The notes beneath the pieces were generated by a model. It was not told where the DNA came from, made no database searches, and saw only the letters and a program-made list of their open reading frames with translations. Shown piece by piece: positions 1 to 7,617 of a stretch of DNA of 28,188 bases. Every line of letters starts with the position of its first letter. The stretch's first letter is position 1. Source of the DNA: SAT2750 sp964476375. Lineage in GTDB: Bacteria > Planctomycetota > Planctomycetia > Pirellulales > Pirellulaceae. The position numbers and the translations under genes are program-made. The stretch lies in the NCBI GenBank assembly GCA_964476375.1, contig CAYYZW010000316.1, positions 1 through 28,188 of the forward strand, read 5' to 3'.

Positions 1-820
1 GTCCTGCTTCTTCTCTGTCGGCTTCTTCACCTTCATCGTCGTCTCCAGCATCGTCGCTGCCCGCTTCTTCACCGGCATCGTCGCTAGCCGCTTCATCGTC
101 GGCTGCGTCATCAGCTGCATCGTCGACTGCATCATCAGCTACTTCATCGCCAGCGTCGTCACCATCACTTGCTTCTGGAACAACATCTTCATCAAATTCT
201 GGCATGACGGATTCTTGGGTGGTTGTAATTCGATCTCTTTCAGTTTCAAAACCCACAAACTCCAGGATTGCCTGAACACCGGCGTCTCCAAGTCGGGGCG
301 TAGGTAACCGAACAATCCGGGTGTATCCTCCTGGCCGTTCCTGTTTCATGATCTCTGGGGCAACACAATCAAACAGGACATCAACGGCTGTTTTATCTCC
401 GAGCAATTTCAGGCATCGGCGTCGTGCGGTGACATAGGGAGTTCTTTTTTCTACCCACTCCCGCCATTCTTCAGGGTTCTCTGTTTTTGAGATACCCTCA
501 CCGACCTCATCGGACTGGCTTTTGCTGTCGAGTGATTTGACAGCAATCGTGACGCATTTTTCTACTAACGGCCGGACTTCTTTTGCTTTTTGCAGCGTTG
601 TAACAATTCGCCCACGTTCTCGTGGGGGGTTTTCGATGACATCCAGCACCCACAGGCGCCGTCGAGGCAGGTTTCGTGAGAGCGTATCAAAATCATCACC
701 ATATTCATCGAGATAGTATTCACGATGAGTCAGGAATAGTGCACTTGCCAGGTTCTTTAGCAATGCACGCCGATGGCTCGAACTACGACCCAGGCGGCGG
801 CTTCGTCGTCGATGTCTCAT
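1..820 (-). CDS. rplQ: 50S ribosomal protein L17, 3' end beyond window
   Basis: L17 is a 50S protein that binds 23S rRNA near the polypeptide exit tunnel. The ATG at 818-820 begins MRHRRRSRRLGRSSSHRRALL, the family signature, and about 273 codons stay open to the window edge. After residue ~28 there is an insertion of roughly 35 residues (LTHREYYLDEY...) before GRIVTTLQKAKEVRPLVEKC; E. coli-type L17 lacks it, and I recall similar insertions in planctomycetes. The last ~65 codons (1-195) are almost all Asp, Ala, Glu and Gly, an acidic low-complexity tail far beyond the usual ~120-130 aa. It is the last gene seen in the cluster, 50 bp after rpoA. The start context is GAAACC-ATG with no clear SD. 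The C-terminus is not in the window. Confidence 0.93.
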   Translation of the reverse strand, partial: MRHRRRSRRLGRSSSHRRALLKNLASALFLTHREYYLDEYGDDFDTLSRNLPRRRLWVLDVIENPPRERGRIVTTLQKAKEVRPLVEKCVTIAVKSLDSKSQSDEVGEGISKTENPEEWREWVEKRTPYVTARRRCLKLLGDKTAVDVLFDCVAPEIMKQERPGGYTRIVRLPTPRLGDAGVQAILEFVGFETERDRITTTQESVMPEFDEDVVPEASDGDDAGDEVADDAVDDAADDAADDEAASDDAGEEAGSDDAGDDDEGEEADREEAG

Positions 821-870
821 GGTTTCATTCTCACGACCGGAAGTATAGTTCCTGCTTCCGGATGTATTGA

Positions 871-1854
871 TCAGGCGACAGGCGGGACACGCATTCCCAG
901 GTGTAATCCCAGTTCGCCGAGTTTTTCATGAACTTCGATAAGAGTTGTCTCACCGAAGTTTCTCACTTCGAGCAGTTGATCCTCGGTCTGTTGGACCAGA
1001 TCCCGGACAAAATTAATCTCTTCGGATTCGAGGCAGTTATTGGCTCTCACCGAGAGGTTAAGTGCTGCCAGGGGCATATTCAATTTGGCATCCATCTCCG
1101 CGTCGGCACTCGTTGTCACGGTCCGATCGGCGGCATGAACCTGGTTCCCCATTTCGGAGTACTGAACGAAGGGATTCAGGTGTTTACGGAAGATCTTGGC
1201 AGCCTCGACCAATGCCATCTCGGGACTGGTGGAACCATTGGTCCAGATTTCCAGTGTGAGCTTATCGTAATTCGTTTTCTGTCCGACGCGCGTTTCGTCG
1301 ATATGATAGCGAACACGTGTTACCGGGCTATAAACCGCATCGATTGGAATGATCCCGACTTCCTGATCCTGTGACGCCTGTTCGGAAGAGGGTACATAAC
1401 CGCGGTTGTTTTCCACGACCATTTCCATGAAGAACGAGACGGACTCGGTAAGCGTGGCAATCACATGATCCGGATTGATGATCTCGACATTCGCTTCCGA
1501 CTGTATATCACTTCCCCGAATGGCTCCGGGTTCACTTTTTTCGATCGTGATAACGCTTGTCCCCTCCGTGTGTTTCTTGACAACAAGGGCCTTCACGTTA
1601 AGGACAATATCGGTGAGATCCTCCAGGACGCCTGGAATGGTGGTGAATTCATGCTGGGCACCGTGAATCCGGATTTGCGTGACGGCACTTCCCATCAAGC
1701 TAGAGAGCAAGATCCTGCGGAGGCTGTTACCGACGGTAACGCCACATCCCCGCTCAAACGGTTCGGCGATGAATTTCCCATAGGTTGGAGTGAGCGTTTC
1801 TTGTTCACATTCCACGATACTGGGAAGTTCAAGTCCGCGCCATCGAATATGCAT
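871..1854 (-). CDS. rpoA: DNA-directed RNA polymerase subunit alpha
   Basis: RpoA dimerises to nucleate RNA polymerase assembly, and its C-terminal domain contacts UP elements and activators. The 327 aa product has the family's usual length. The N-terminal domain carries GCGVTVGNSLRRILLSSLMG (residues ~36-55), the alpha dimerisation and assembly motif. The C-terminal domain has LSVRANNCLESEEI, which keeps the Arg corresponding to the DNA-contacting R265 of E. coli, and it ends in LHLGMRVP. The ATG at 1852-1854 follows GGAGG with an 8-base gap, a good SD. It lies 135 bp after rpsK. Many bacteria have rpsD (S4) at this place, but here it is absent and an inverted repeat lies in the gap. rplQ follows 50 bp downstream. 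Confidence 0.98.
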   Translation of the reverse strand: MHIRWRGLELPSIVECEQETLTPTYGKFIAEPFERGCGVTVGNSLRRILLSSLMGSAVTQIRIHGAQHEFTTIPGVLEDLTDIVLNVKALVVKKHTEGTSVITIEKSEPGAIRGSDIQSEANVEIINPDHVIATLTESVSFFMEMVVENNRGYVPSSEQASQDQEVGIIPIDAVYSPVTRVRYHIDETRVGQKTNYDKLTLEIWTNGSTSPEMALVEAAKIFRKHLNPFVQYSEMGNQVHAADRTVTTSADAEMDAKLNMPLAALNLSVRANNCLESEEINFVRDLVQQTEDQLLEVRNFGETTLIEVHEKLGELGLHLGMRVPPVA

Positions 1855-1944
1855 AGAAGGAGCCTCCGTAGAAGAGCAACATCCGTCCCTTGGCGAGTCA
1901 TCCTATCGTGCGCCGGACGTTTCTTGTTTGTGGTGCCAATCAAA

Positions 1945-1973
1945 CAGCACGTTCCATCCCATGGATGGTGCTG
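1945..1973 (-). promoter_or_regulatory. Inverted repeat in rpsK-rpoA gap
   Basis: CAGCAC (1945-1950) pairs with GTGCTG (1968-1973), and CATCC (1955-1959) pairs with GGATG (1963-1967), giving a two-step hairpin with a 4-base one-sided bulge and a 3-base loop. On the minus strand it is followed only by TTTGATTGG, so it is a poor intrinsic terminator. It may be an attenuator, a processing site or a mark left by loss of rpsD. The function is inferred. Confidence 0.4.
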
Positions 1974-1989
1974 GGGCAATTACCGATTA

Positions 1990-2367
1990 TTAAACTCGCC
2001 GTTTCTTTGGTGGGCGACAGCCATTATGGGGAATTGGGGTACAGTCTTCGATCGTTTTCACTTTCAAGCCTGCTTGGTGCAGGGCGGTAATGGCGCTTTC
2101 ACGGCCTGAACCGGGCCCTTTGACACGCACATCCACGTCCTTGACACCAAACTTGATTGCTTTTTCTGCTGCCTGCTGAGAGGCACACTGTCCTGCGAAA
2201 GGGGTGCTCTTGCGGCTTCCCTTGAAACCACAAGTTCCTGCGCTTGCCCAGCAGAGCGTATCACCCTTGTTATCGGTGATCGTAACCATTGTATTATTGA
2301 ACGTCGCTTTCACGTGGGCCACGGCCACAGTGACATTGCGTCGCACTCGTCGTTTCTTTTTCGCCAC
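1990..2367 (-). CDS. rpsK: 30S ribosomal protein S11
   Basis: S11 sits on the 30S platform near the E site and helps shape the mRNA exit. The 125 aa product matches the family throughout: a basic N-terminus MAKKKRRVRRNVTVAVAHVKATFNNTMVTITD, then GFKGSRKSTPFAGQCA, GPGSGRESAI and the C-terminal signature DCTPIPHNGCRPPKKRRV. The start is GTG (2365-2367), preceded by AAGGAG about 9-10 bases upstream. It follows rpsM by 37 bp. The lack of rpsD downstream departs from the common rpsM-rpsK-rpsD-rpoA order. Confidence 0.97.
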   Translation of the reverse strand: MAKKKRRVRRNVTVAVAHVKATFNNTMVTITDNKGDTLCWASAGTCGFKGSRKSTPFAGQCASQQAAEKAIKFGVKDVDVRVKGPGSGRESAITALHQAGLKVKTIEDCTPIPHNGCRPPKKRRV

Positions 2368-2404
2368 TCCAGGTTACTCCTTCTGTCTCTCCAGGGAGGT
2401 TCAC

Positions 2405-2788
2405 TTACCTCAGATCCTTGACACCCTTTTTTCCGGCAACGGTTTTCTTGGGTCCCTTGCGGGTCCGGGCATTGGTTCGGGTTCGTTGTCCCCGGACGGG
2501 TAATCCATGTCGGTGTCGCAGGCCCCGGTAACATTTGATTTCACGCAACCGGGAGACGTGTTGTTGCTGCTGTCGCCGGAGTGGGCCTTCCACGGTGTAA
2601 TCCCGTTCCAGCAATGCCGCGAGTCGTCCCAGTTCATCTTCGATCAGATCCCGGGCCTTTACCTGGGGGTCGATCCCTGCCTTCTGGCAGAGATCACGTG
2701 ACGTTCGGGAACCGACACCGAAAAGGTAGGTCAGCGAAATCACGGTCGGTTTGTCATTGGGAATATCCACACCCAGCAAACGCGGCAT
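2405..2788 (-). CDS. rpsM: 30S ribosomal protein S13
   Basis: S13 is in the 30S head and makes the intersubunit bridge to L5 in the 50S central protuberance. The product is 127 aa. It begins MPRLLGVDIPNDKP with the helix-two-turn-helix YLFGVGSRTSRDLCQKAGID, followed by the CYRGLRHRHGLPVRGQRTRTNARTRKG signature and a basic tail. The ATG (2786-2788) has an upstream GGAGGAG, one of the stronger SD sequences in the window. It follows rpmJ by 47 bp, the normal alpha-cluster order. Confidence 0.97.
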   Translation of the reverse strand: MPRLLGVDIPNDKPTVISLTYLFGVGSRTSRDLCQKAGIDPQVKARDLIEDELGRLAALLERDYTVEGPLRRQQQQHVSRLREIKCYRGLRHRHGLPVRGQRTRTNARTRKGPKKTVAGKKGVKDLR

Positions 2789-2835
2789 CTCGTTTTCTCC
2801 TCCATCCGTTTTCTTGTCGCCGTTAGGCGAATGAT

Positions 2836-2949
2836 TCAGCCCTGTCGCTGTTTGTGTCGGGGGTTACTGCAGATCACATAGACGCGTCCCTTTCGGCGCA
2901 CGACCTTACAGTTTCCACAGATTCTCTTTACACTCGAGCGAACTTTCAT
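2836..2949 (-). CDS. rpmJ: 50S ribosomal protein L36
   Basis: This is a 37-codon gene read directly from the sequence: MKVRSSVKRICGNCKVVRRK, then GRVYVICSNPRHKQRQG and TGA. Cys11, Cys14, Cys27 and His32 form the Zn-ribbon of the C+ type L36, which packs against 23S rRNA in the 50S. The ATG is at 2947-2949, and the upstream SD is weak. It opens the alpha cluster (rpmJ-rpsM-rpsK-rpoA-rplQ) and lies 112 bp after adk. In many bacteria infA and/or map lie between adk and rpmJ; neither is here. Confidence 0.95.
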   Translation of the reverse strand: MKVRSSVKRICGNCKVVRRKGRVYVICSNPRHKQRQG

Positions 2950-3001
2950 CTCTGATTTTCCCGCTTGGGGACGCCTTTTTTTAACCTGTGGGAAGTTAGT
3001 C

Positions 3002-3031
3002 AGTATAAACGCTGTCTGTTTTCTGCTTCAA
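3002..3031 (-). promoter_or_regulatory. Candidate sigma70-type promoter before rpmJ
   Basis: On the minus strand, TTGAAG (3026-3031, 4 of 6 to TTGACA) is followed after 18 bases by TATACT (3002-3007, 5 of 6 to TATAAT). It lies in the 112-bp adk-rpmJ gap, about 50 bases before the L36 start, so it could drive rpmJ-rpsM-rpsK-rpoA-rplQ separately from the upstream genes. A 12-bp perfect palindrome (AGCAGGCCTGCT, 3037-3048) lies just upstream. This is only a consensus match. Confidence 0.4.
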
Positions 3032-3061
3032 GGGGCAGCAGGCCTGCTTTCGGCCTCTGTT

Positions 3062-3622
3062 TTACTCATTTTTCTGCAGGGTTTGTTCCAGGATTTCCCT
3101 GTGGACATCATCCATCGTCCCTTCTCCGTTGATGGTTGTCAGTAGCCTGCGTTCCTTGTAGTAGCTGAGCACGGGGCTGGTTTGTTCCATGTAGACCTTG
3201 AGTCGATTGCGAATGGTGTCGAGCGTGTCATCCGGCCGTTTTCTTTCCAGCAGGCGTTCGATCAGGATCTCATCGCCGACATCCAGTTCCAGGACCATGT
3301 CGACCTGTTTTCCTTCCTGAGCGAGTATCTGATCAAGGGCTTCCGCCTGTGGCAGGGAACGGGGAAAACCGTCGAGCAGGCCTCCAGTGTCATAGGGTGC
3401 ATTTCGGAGTGCCTCGGCGACCATTTCGACGACCAGTTGGTCAGGCACCAGTTCTCCGCGATCCATATACTGCTGGGCGAGGATCCCCAGTTCCGTTTCT
3501 TCCTGGATTGCGGCCCGGAACATGTCACCGGTGGAGAGATGGGCGATGGACAGGTATTCACAGAGCCTGCTGGCCTGCGTCCCTTTCCCCGATCCTGGCG
3601 GGCCAATGAAAATAACAAGCAC
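3062..3622 (-). CDS. adk: Adenylate kinase, short (lidless) form
   Basis: Adenylate kinase interconverts ATP + AMP and 2 ADP in the cytosol. The 186 aa product has the P-loop GPPGSGKGTQ (residues ~7-16), the AMP-binding LSTGDMFRAAI, the GGLLDGFPRSLPQAEAL segment, and the ERLLERKRPDDTLDTIRNRL region. The LID domain is only a few residues long, unlike the ~30-residue LID of the E. coli enzyme (214 aa), so it is the short form. The start is GTG (3620-3622), with GGGGAGAG about 9 bases upstream. A hairpin abuts that SD. It follows secY by 35 bp, the usual secY-adk pairing. Confidence 0.95.
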   Translation of the reverse strand: MLVIFIGPPGSGKGTQASRLCEYLSIAHLSTGDMFRAAIQEETELGILAQQYMDRGELVPDQLVVEMVAEALRNAPYDTGGLLDGFPRSLPQAEALDQILAQEGKQVDMVLELDVGDEILIERLLERKRPDDTLDTIRNRLKVYMEQTSPVLSYYKERRLLTTINGEGTMDDVHREILEQTLQKNE

Positions 3623-3638
3623 GCTAAACGACTCTCCC

Positions 3639-3654
3639 CATCCGCTTTCGGATG
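3639..3654 (-). promoter_or_regulatory. Hairpin abutting the adk SD
   Basis: CATCCG and CGGATG form a perfect 6-bp stem with a 4-base loop (AAAG on the minus strand). The 3' side of the stem runs directly into GGGGAGAG, the SD of adk. There is no T-run. A role in translation or processing of the secY-adk junction is inferred. Confidence 0.35.
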
Positions 3655-3657
3655 CGA

Positions 3658-5037
3658 TTATTCCAGCAATCCGCTGTAGTTACGCATGACGAGATGGCTA
3701 TCAATTTTCTGAACCAGGTCAAAGGCGACACTGACCGCGATGAGTAGTCCAGTACCGCCGTAAAAGCTTGCCAGCGCCATATCGACACCGAGGCCTCCGG
3801 CGACCAGGGTTGGCACGATTGCGACGACGGCCAGGAAACCGGCTCCCACGTAGGTGATCCGTACCATGACCTTTTCCAGGTAGTCTGCAGTCCGCGCACC
3901 GGGACGGTATCCGGGGATAAAGGTCCCATAGTCTTTCAGGTTTTCTGACATTTCTTTCGGGTTGAAAGTAATCGCTGTCCAGAAGTAGCAGAAGAAATAG
4001 ATCATCACGACGTACATCAGGTTGTATACCAGACCGGTTCCCGGCATGAAGATCTCGGTCAGGTTGTCCCAGATAAAGAACATGGTGCCATCGGCCGCGG
4101 CCATCGGTCGCAGGGCTCCAAAAACCATACCAGGCAGCATCAACAGGCTGCTGGCGAAGATGATCGGCATCACGCCCCCCTGGTTGATCTTCAATGGGAG
4201 GTACTGGCGGGTTCCGCCATAGACACGTCGGCCACGAACATGCTTGGCACTCTGGGTGGGGATTCGCCGTTGTCCAAGCGTGATAAAGACCACGCCCACG
4301 ACGACACCCACGAAGACAACCCCGAGGGTGATCAAGGTCTCCACTCCGATCACGCCACGACCGAAGCCGGTCAGTTCGAGTCGCACGTTCCCCTGCAGGA
4401 GTCCGCTGATGGCACCAGGCAGCGCGGCGATGATGCCGGCCATGATCAAGAGGCTAATGCCGTTACCAATACCGTACTCGTCGATCTGTTCTCCCAGCCA
4501 CATCAGGAAAACTGTTCCACAGGTCATGATCAGCACCGCGGTCAGCATCCAGCCGAAGGAGAGAGTCCCGGCAGCATTCTGGAAGGACTCATGGATCATG
4601 CTCTTGCCCTCGATTTCAGATGCCATGAGCCAGAATTTCACATAGAAAAAACTTTGGACCAGGCAGAGCACGACGGTCAGAAGTCGAGTGTACTCATTGA
4701 TTTTCTTCCGTCCGGCTTCTCCTTCTTTCTTCAGTTCCTCGAGCGGTTTCCACACGCTGCCGAGTAACTGGAGAATAATGGAGGCGGAGATATAGGGCAT
4801 GATCCCCAGGCCGAAGATCGTCGCCTGTTGCAGGTTGCTGGCCGCAAATACCGAGACCCGGGTGATGAAATCGGCAAGGCCGCCCGTCTGCTGGTTGGAG
4901 AGGGCCAGGATTTCCTGGTTCACCATGGGGAGCGTGATCCAGTAGCCGATACGGTAGACGGCAAGCAGGATCAGGGTAATGAAGATCTTGCGCTTCAATT
5001 CCGGGATCGTAAAAATGACGCGTAGTTTTTCAAACAT
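3658..5037 (-). CDS. secY: Preprotein translocase subunit SecY
   Basis: SecY is the ten-helix channel of the Sec translocon in the cytoplasmic membrane. The 459 aa product begins MFEKLRVIFTIPELKRKIFI. It carries the plug and TM2 signature GLGIMPYISASIILQLLGSVWKPLEELKKEGEAGR, the cytoplasmic-loop GQRRIPTQSAKHVRGRRVYGG with INQGGVMPIIFASSLLMLPG, and the C-terminal YVGAGFLAVVAIVPTL and GGTGLLIAVSVAFDLVQKIDSHLVMRNYSGLL. The length is normal. It lies 66 bp after rplO at its usual place in the spc cluster; adk follows. Confidence 0.97.
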   Translation of the reverse strand: MFEKLRVIFTIPELKRKIFITLILLAVYRIGYWITLPMVNQEILALSNQQTGGLADFITRVSVFAASNLQQATIFGLGIMPYISASIILQLLGSVWKPLEELKKEGEAGRKKINEYTRLLTVVLCLVQSFFYVKFWLMASEIEGKSMIHESFQNAAGTLSFGWMLTAVLIMTCGTVFLMWLGEQIDEYGIGNGISLLIMAGIIAALPGAISGLLQGNVRLELTGFGRGVIGVETLITLGVVFVGVVVGVVFITLGQRRIPTQSAKHVRGRRVYGGTRQYLPLKINQGGVMPIIFASSLLMLPGMVFGALRPMAAADGTMFFIWDNLTEIFMPGTGLVYNLMYVVMIYFFCYFWTAITFNPKEMSENLKDYGTFIPGYRPGARTADYLEKVMVRITYVGAGFLAVVAIVPTLVAGGLGVDMALASFYGGTGLLIAVSVAFDLVQKIDSHLVMRNYSGLLE

Positions 5038-5103
5038 GCGTTCCGTCCATCGGAATCAAAATTAGCTGGAGACAACCTGTTCCCCGGGGGTCGCTTGTCC
5101 TGA

Positions 5104-5592
5104 TCACGTTCGAGGCTTCATCTTGTTCTTTACGACCGGAGCCTTGCCAGGTCGGATGTTAATGCTGCCACCGGCCTTTTCAATTTTTTCCTGGGCCGAC
5201 TTGCTGAACCGATGCGCCGTGACAGTAAGCTTCTTCGTCAACTCACCATCTCCAAGAATCTTCAGCAGATCGTAACGTTGCTTGAGAATGTCTCTTTCCC
5301 GGAGTGTTTCCGGACTGACTTCTTCTCCATCGGAAAAAGCAGCGTCCAGGTCACAAACATTCAACGCCACGACCTTGAGAGCAAACTTGTTGTGAAAACC
5401 GCGTTTTGGAACACGTCGCACGAGGGGCATGGCACCGCCCTGGAAAGTTGCCAGCCGTGACCAACCGGCCCGAGACTTCTGTCCCTTGTGTCCACGTCCG
5501 GCGGTCTTTCCATGGCCCGACCCCGGGCCGCGGCCAACCCGCTTGCGTTTCTTGTTCTTCTTTATCCCGCGATGGACATCGTGGATCATCAT
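5104..5592 (-). CDS. rplO: 50S ribosomal protein L15
   Basis: L15 is a late-assembly 50S protein with a long basic extension reaching into 23S rRNA. The 162 aa product starts MMIHDVHRGIKKNKKRKRVGRGPGSGHGKTAGRGHKGQKSRAG, the Gly/Lys/Arg-rich N-terminus of the family, and it has PLVRRVPKRGFHNKFA. Two adjacent ATGs (5590-5592 and 5587-5589) are possible starts; AAGGA lies about 9 bases before the first. The gap to rpsE is only 47 bp, so rpmD (L30), which lies here in many bacteria, is missing. Confidence 0.97.
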   Translation of the reverse strand: MMIHDVHRGIKKNKKRKRVGRGPGSGHGKTAGRGHKGQKSRAGWSRLATFQGGAMPLVRRVPKRGFHNKFALKVVALNVCDLDAAFSDGEEVSPETLRERDILKQRYDLLKILGDGELTKKLTVTAHRFSKSAQEKIEKAGGSINIRPGKAPVVKNKMKPRT

Positions 5593-5639
5593 GGCTCGTT
5601 ATCCTTCATTCTCCCGACCGTGGCCGGTTCCTTGTCTCG

Positions 5640-6122
5640 TTAGAGCGTGACACCGCGCAGGCGTTCCACATCCTGTCTGGTGCGGATCTTCTCAAGGGCT
5701 TCCATGGTTGCCTTGACCAGTGTAACCGGGTTGTTCGTGCCAAAACTCTTGGTGAGGATATCGGTAATCCCTGCTGCTTCACAGACAGCCCTCACGGCCG
5801 CTCCTGCGATCACACCGGTACCTGGACCGGCCGGAATGAGGATCACCTTGGCGGCGCCAAAATGGCCCTTGATCTGGTGAGGTAGCGTCCCGTTGACGAG
5901 GGGGACATCAATCATCTCACGGCTTGCCTGCTTGGTCGCTTTCTCCACGCTGGGAGGGACTTCGTTGGCCTTCCCATAGCCCCAGCCGACCTTTCCATGA
6001 CCATTTCCCACCACGACCATCGCCGCAAAGCTAAATCGGCGTCCACCTTTGACGACGGCAGCACAGCGTTTGATCTTGACGACACGGTCAATCAATTCAC
6101 CCTGGGTTGTATCAGTTGCCAC
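5640..6122 (-). CDS. rpsE: 30S ribosomal protein S5
   Basis: S5 lies at the 30S body near the decoding site and mRNA entry, and it influences accuracy. The 160 aa product contains the double-stranded-RNA-binding fold KIKRCAAVVKGGRRFSFAAMVVVGNGHGKVGWGYGKA and the C-terminal GPGTGVIAGAAVRAVCEAAGI and SFGTNNPVTLVKATMEAL. The start is GTG (6120-6122), with AAGGAG about 10 bases upstream. A 7-bp hairpin sits immediately before that SD. It lies 93 bp after rplR. Confidence 0.97.
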   Translation of the reverse strand: MATDTTQGELIDRVVKIKRCAAVVKGGRRFSFAAMVVVGNGHGKVGWGYGKANEVPPSVEKATKQASREMIDVPLVNGTLPHQIKGHFGAAKVILIPAGPGTGVIAGAAVRAVCEAAGITDILTKSFGTNNPVTLVKATMEALEKIRTRQDVERLRGVTL

Positions 6123-6141
6123 GGGTCGAGTACTCCTTTTT

Positions 6142-6158
6142 CCCCAAGGGACTTGGGG
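6142..6158 (-). promoter_or_regulatory. Hairpin immediately before the rpsE SD
   Basis: CCCCAAG (6142-6148) and CTTGGGG (6152-6158) form a perfect 7-bp stem with a 3-base loop. On the minus strand the stem is followed by AAAAAGGAG, which contains the rpsE SD, rather than by a T-run. It is not an intrinsic terminator in that direction. A translational or mRNA-processing role is inferred. Confidence 0.4.
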
Positions 6159-6215
6159 TGGTTCCTGTAATGGTTATACCCGGACTGTCGGTACACGGGC
6201 AGAAAAAGTTATCTC

Positions 6216-6587
6216 CTAAAACTCCAGGCCACCTTCACGTGCCGCATCGGCCAAAGCCGCCAGTCGTCCATGGTACTGGCAGGCGCCACGATCGAAACTG
6301 ACTCTTGTAACGCCGGCCTTGATGGCTCGTTCGGCAATTGCCGCACCAATCACCTTGGCAGCGTCACAGTTACCTCCGTAAGAGATCTTCTTGCTCAGTG
6401 TCTTGTCCATTGTGCTGGCCGAGGCGATCGTTGTGCCATCCATGTCATTGATCACCTGGCAGCAGAGGTGCCGGTGGCTACGAAAGACCGTCAATCGTGG
6501 CTGCTCCTGGCTTCCACGGGTACGGTGCCGGACATGCTGCTTCCGGCGTAACCGTTGCTTACCAATAAATTTCTGTTTGTTACCCAT
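6216..6587 (-). CDS. rplR: 50S ribosomal protein L18
   Basis: L18 binds 5S rRNA in the central protuberance together with L5. The 123 aa product has a basic N-terminus MGNKQKFIGKQRLRRKQHVR, then PRLTVFRSHRHLCCQVIND, and ends with the signature FDRGACQYHGRLAALADAAREGGLEF. The length is normal. It ends with TAG. It is in the usual position between rplF (34 bp upstream) and rpsE (93 bp downstream). Confidence 0.97.
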   Translation of the reverse strand: MGNKQKFIGKQRLRRKQHVRHRTRGSQEQPRLTVFRSHRHLCCQVINDMDGTTIASASTMDKTLSKKISYGGNCDAAKVIGAAIAERAIKAGVTRVSFDRGACQYHGRLAALADAAREGGLEF

Positions 6588-6621
6588 CGTTCATACCACC
6601 AACTTTATTTCTCCAGGACGG

Positions 6622-7164
6622 TTAGACAGCTGCCTTCCCCGGCTTGATCTTGACGTGTTCACCCTCGTAACGGATTCCCTTTCCCTTGTAGGGCTCTGGT
6701 TTTCGAACCGCCCTCACCTCGGCAGCAAACTGGCCTACCTGTTGCTTGTCACATCCCTTGACAACAATATGAGTCTGGTCGGGGCAGCTGACATCAAGGC
6801 CAGCCGGAATCTTCTTCTGGATCTCGTTGGCAAACCCGACTCGCAGGGAGAGGGAGTCTCCCGAGACCTGGCCAAGGTACCCGACGCCGACGATTTCCAG
6901 CTTTTTTTCATAACCATCTTTTACGCCGATCACCATGTTCTGAATAAGTGACCTGGTAAGTCCATGGAAAGAGCGGGCCTCCCGCTCATCGCTTTTACGT
7001 GTAACAACCACCTGCTTGTTCTCTTCATCGACCTCGACAATGATCTCGGGCCGATGCTCAAACTGCAGTTTTCCCTGTGGCCCTTCCACGGAAATAACCC
7101 GCTCGTTGACAGCGACCTGGATACCTGCCGGTATCTCGACCGGTTTTTTGCCTATGCGTGACAT
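6622..7164 (-). CDS. rplF: 50S ribosomal protein L6
   Basis: L6 lies at the base of the L7/L12 stalk close to the sarcin-ricin loop. The 180 aa product begins MSRIGKKPVEIPAGIQVAVN, contains two copies of the L6 fold, and has the family's C-terminal signature KPEPYKGKGIRYEGEHVKIKPGKA. The ATG is at 7162-7164. It has normal length and no unusual tail. It is 37 bp after rpsH and 34 bp before rplR. Confidence 0.97.
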   Translation of the reverse strand: MSRIGKKPVEIPAGIQVAVNERVISVEGPQGKLQFEHRPEIIVEVDEENKQVVVTRKSDEREARSFHGLTRSLIQNMVIGVKDGYEKKLEIVGVGYLGQVSGDSLSLRVGFANEIQKKIPAGLDVSCPDQTHIVVKGCDKQQVGQFAAEVRAVRKPEPYKGKGIRYEGEHVKIKPGKAAV

Positions 7165-7201
7165 GTGATATTCCGTTTTCCTATGGGCACCTGTTATTCA
7201 C

Positions 7202-7597
7202 TTACCAGACCTCGCAGAGGACCTCGCCGCCGAGGTTCTTCTGGCGGGCTTCCCGGTCACTCAGGACACCATGGCTGGTACTGACAATCGTGATCCCCAG
7301 TCCATTCAAGACCGGTTGCAAGTCCTTCGCACGGCAGTAGACCCTTCGGCCTGGCGTACTGACCCGACGAATTTTCTGGATCACATGTTCTCCATTTGGG
7401 CCGTATTTCAAGTCAATCTGTAATTGGCTTACCGGCTTGTTTTCTACTTCCTGCCAGTCCCAGATATAACCTTCCCGCTTCAAGACGTCGGCCAGCCCTC
7501 GCTTGACCTTGGAAACCGGGATTTGCACCTGGGAATGCTCGATCGACACCGCATTGCGAATGCGGGTCAGCATATCGGCAATAGGATCAGTCATCAT
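7202..7597 (-). CDS. rpsH: 30S ribosomal protein S8
   Basis: S8 is a primary 16S rRNA binder of the 30S platform. In E. coli it represses its own spc operon. The 131 aa product starts MMTDPIADMLTRIRNAVSIEHSQVQIPVSKVK and ends with TSHGVLSDREARQKNLGGEVLCEVW, the C-terminal S8 signature. Two ATGs (7595-7597, 7592-7594) are adjacent. The first has the AAAACC-ATG context and AAGGA about 12 bases away. It is 20 bp after rpsN. Confidence 0.97.
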   Translation of the reverse strand: MMTDPIADMLTRIRNAVSIEHSQVQIPVSKVKRGLADVLKREGYIWDWQEVENKPVSQLQIDLKYGPNGEHVIQKIRRVSTPGRRVYCRAKDLQPVLNGLGITIVSTSHGVLSDREARQKNLGGEVLCEVW

Positions 7598-7617
7598 GGT
7601 TTTGTCGTATCCTTAAA

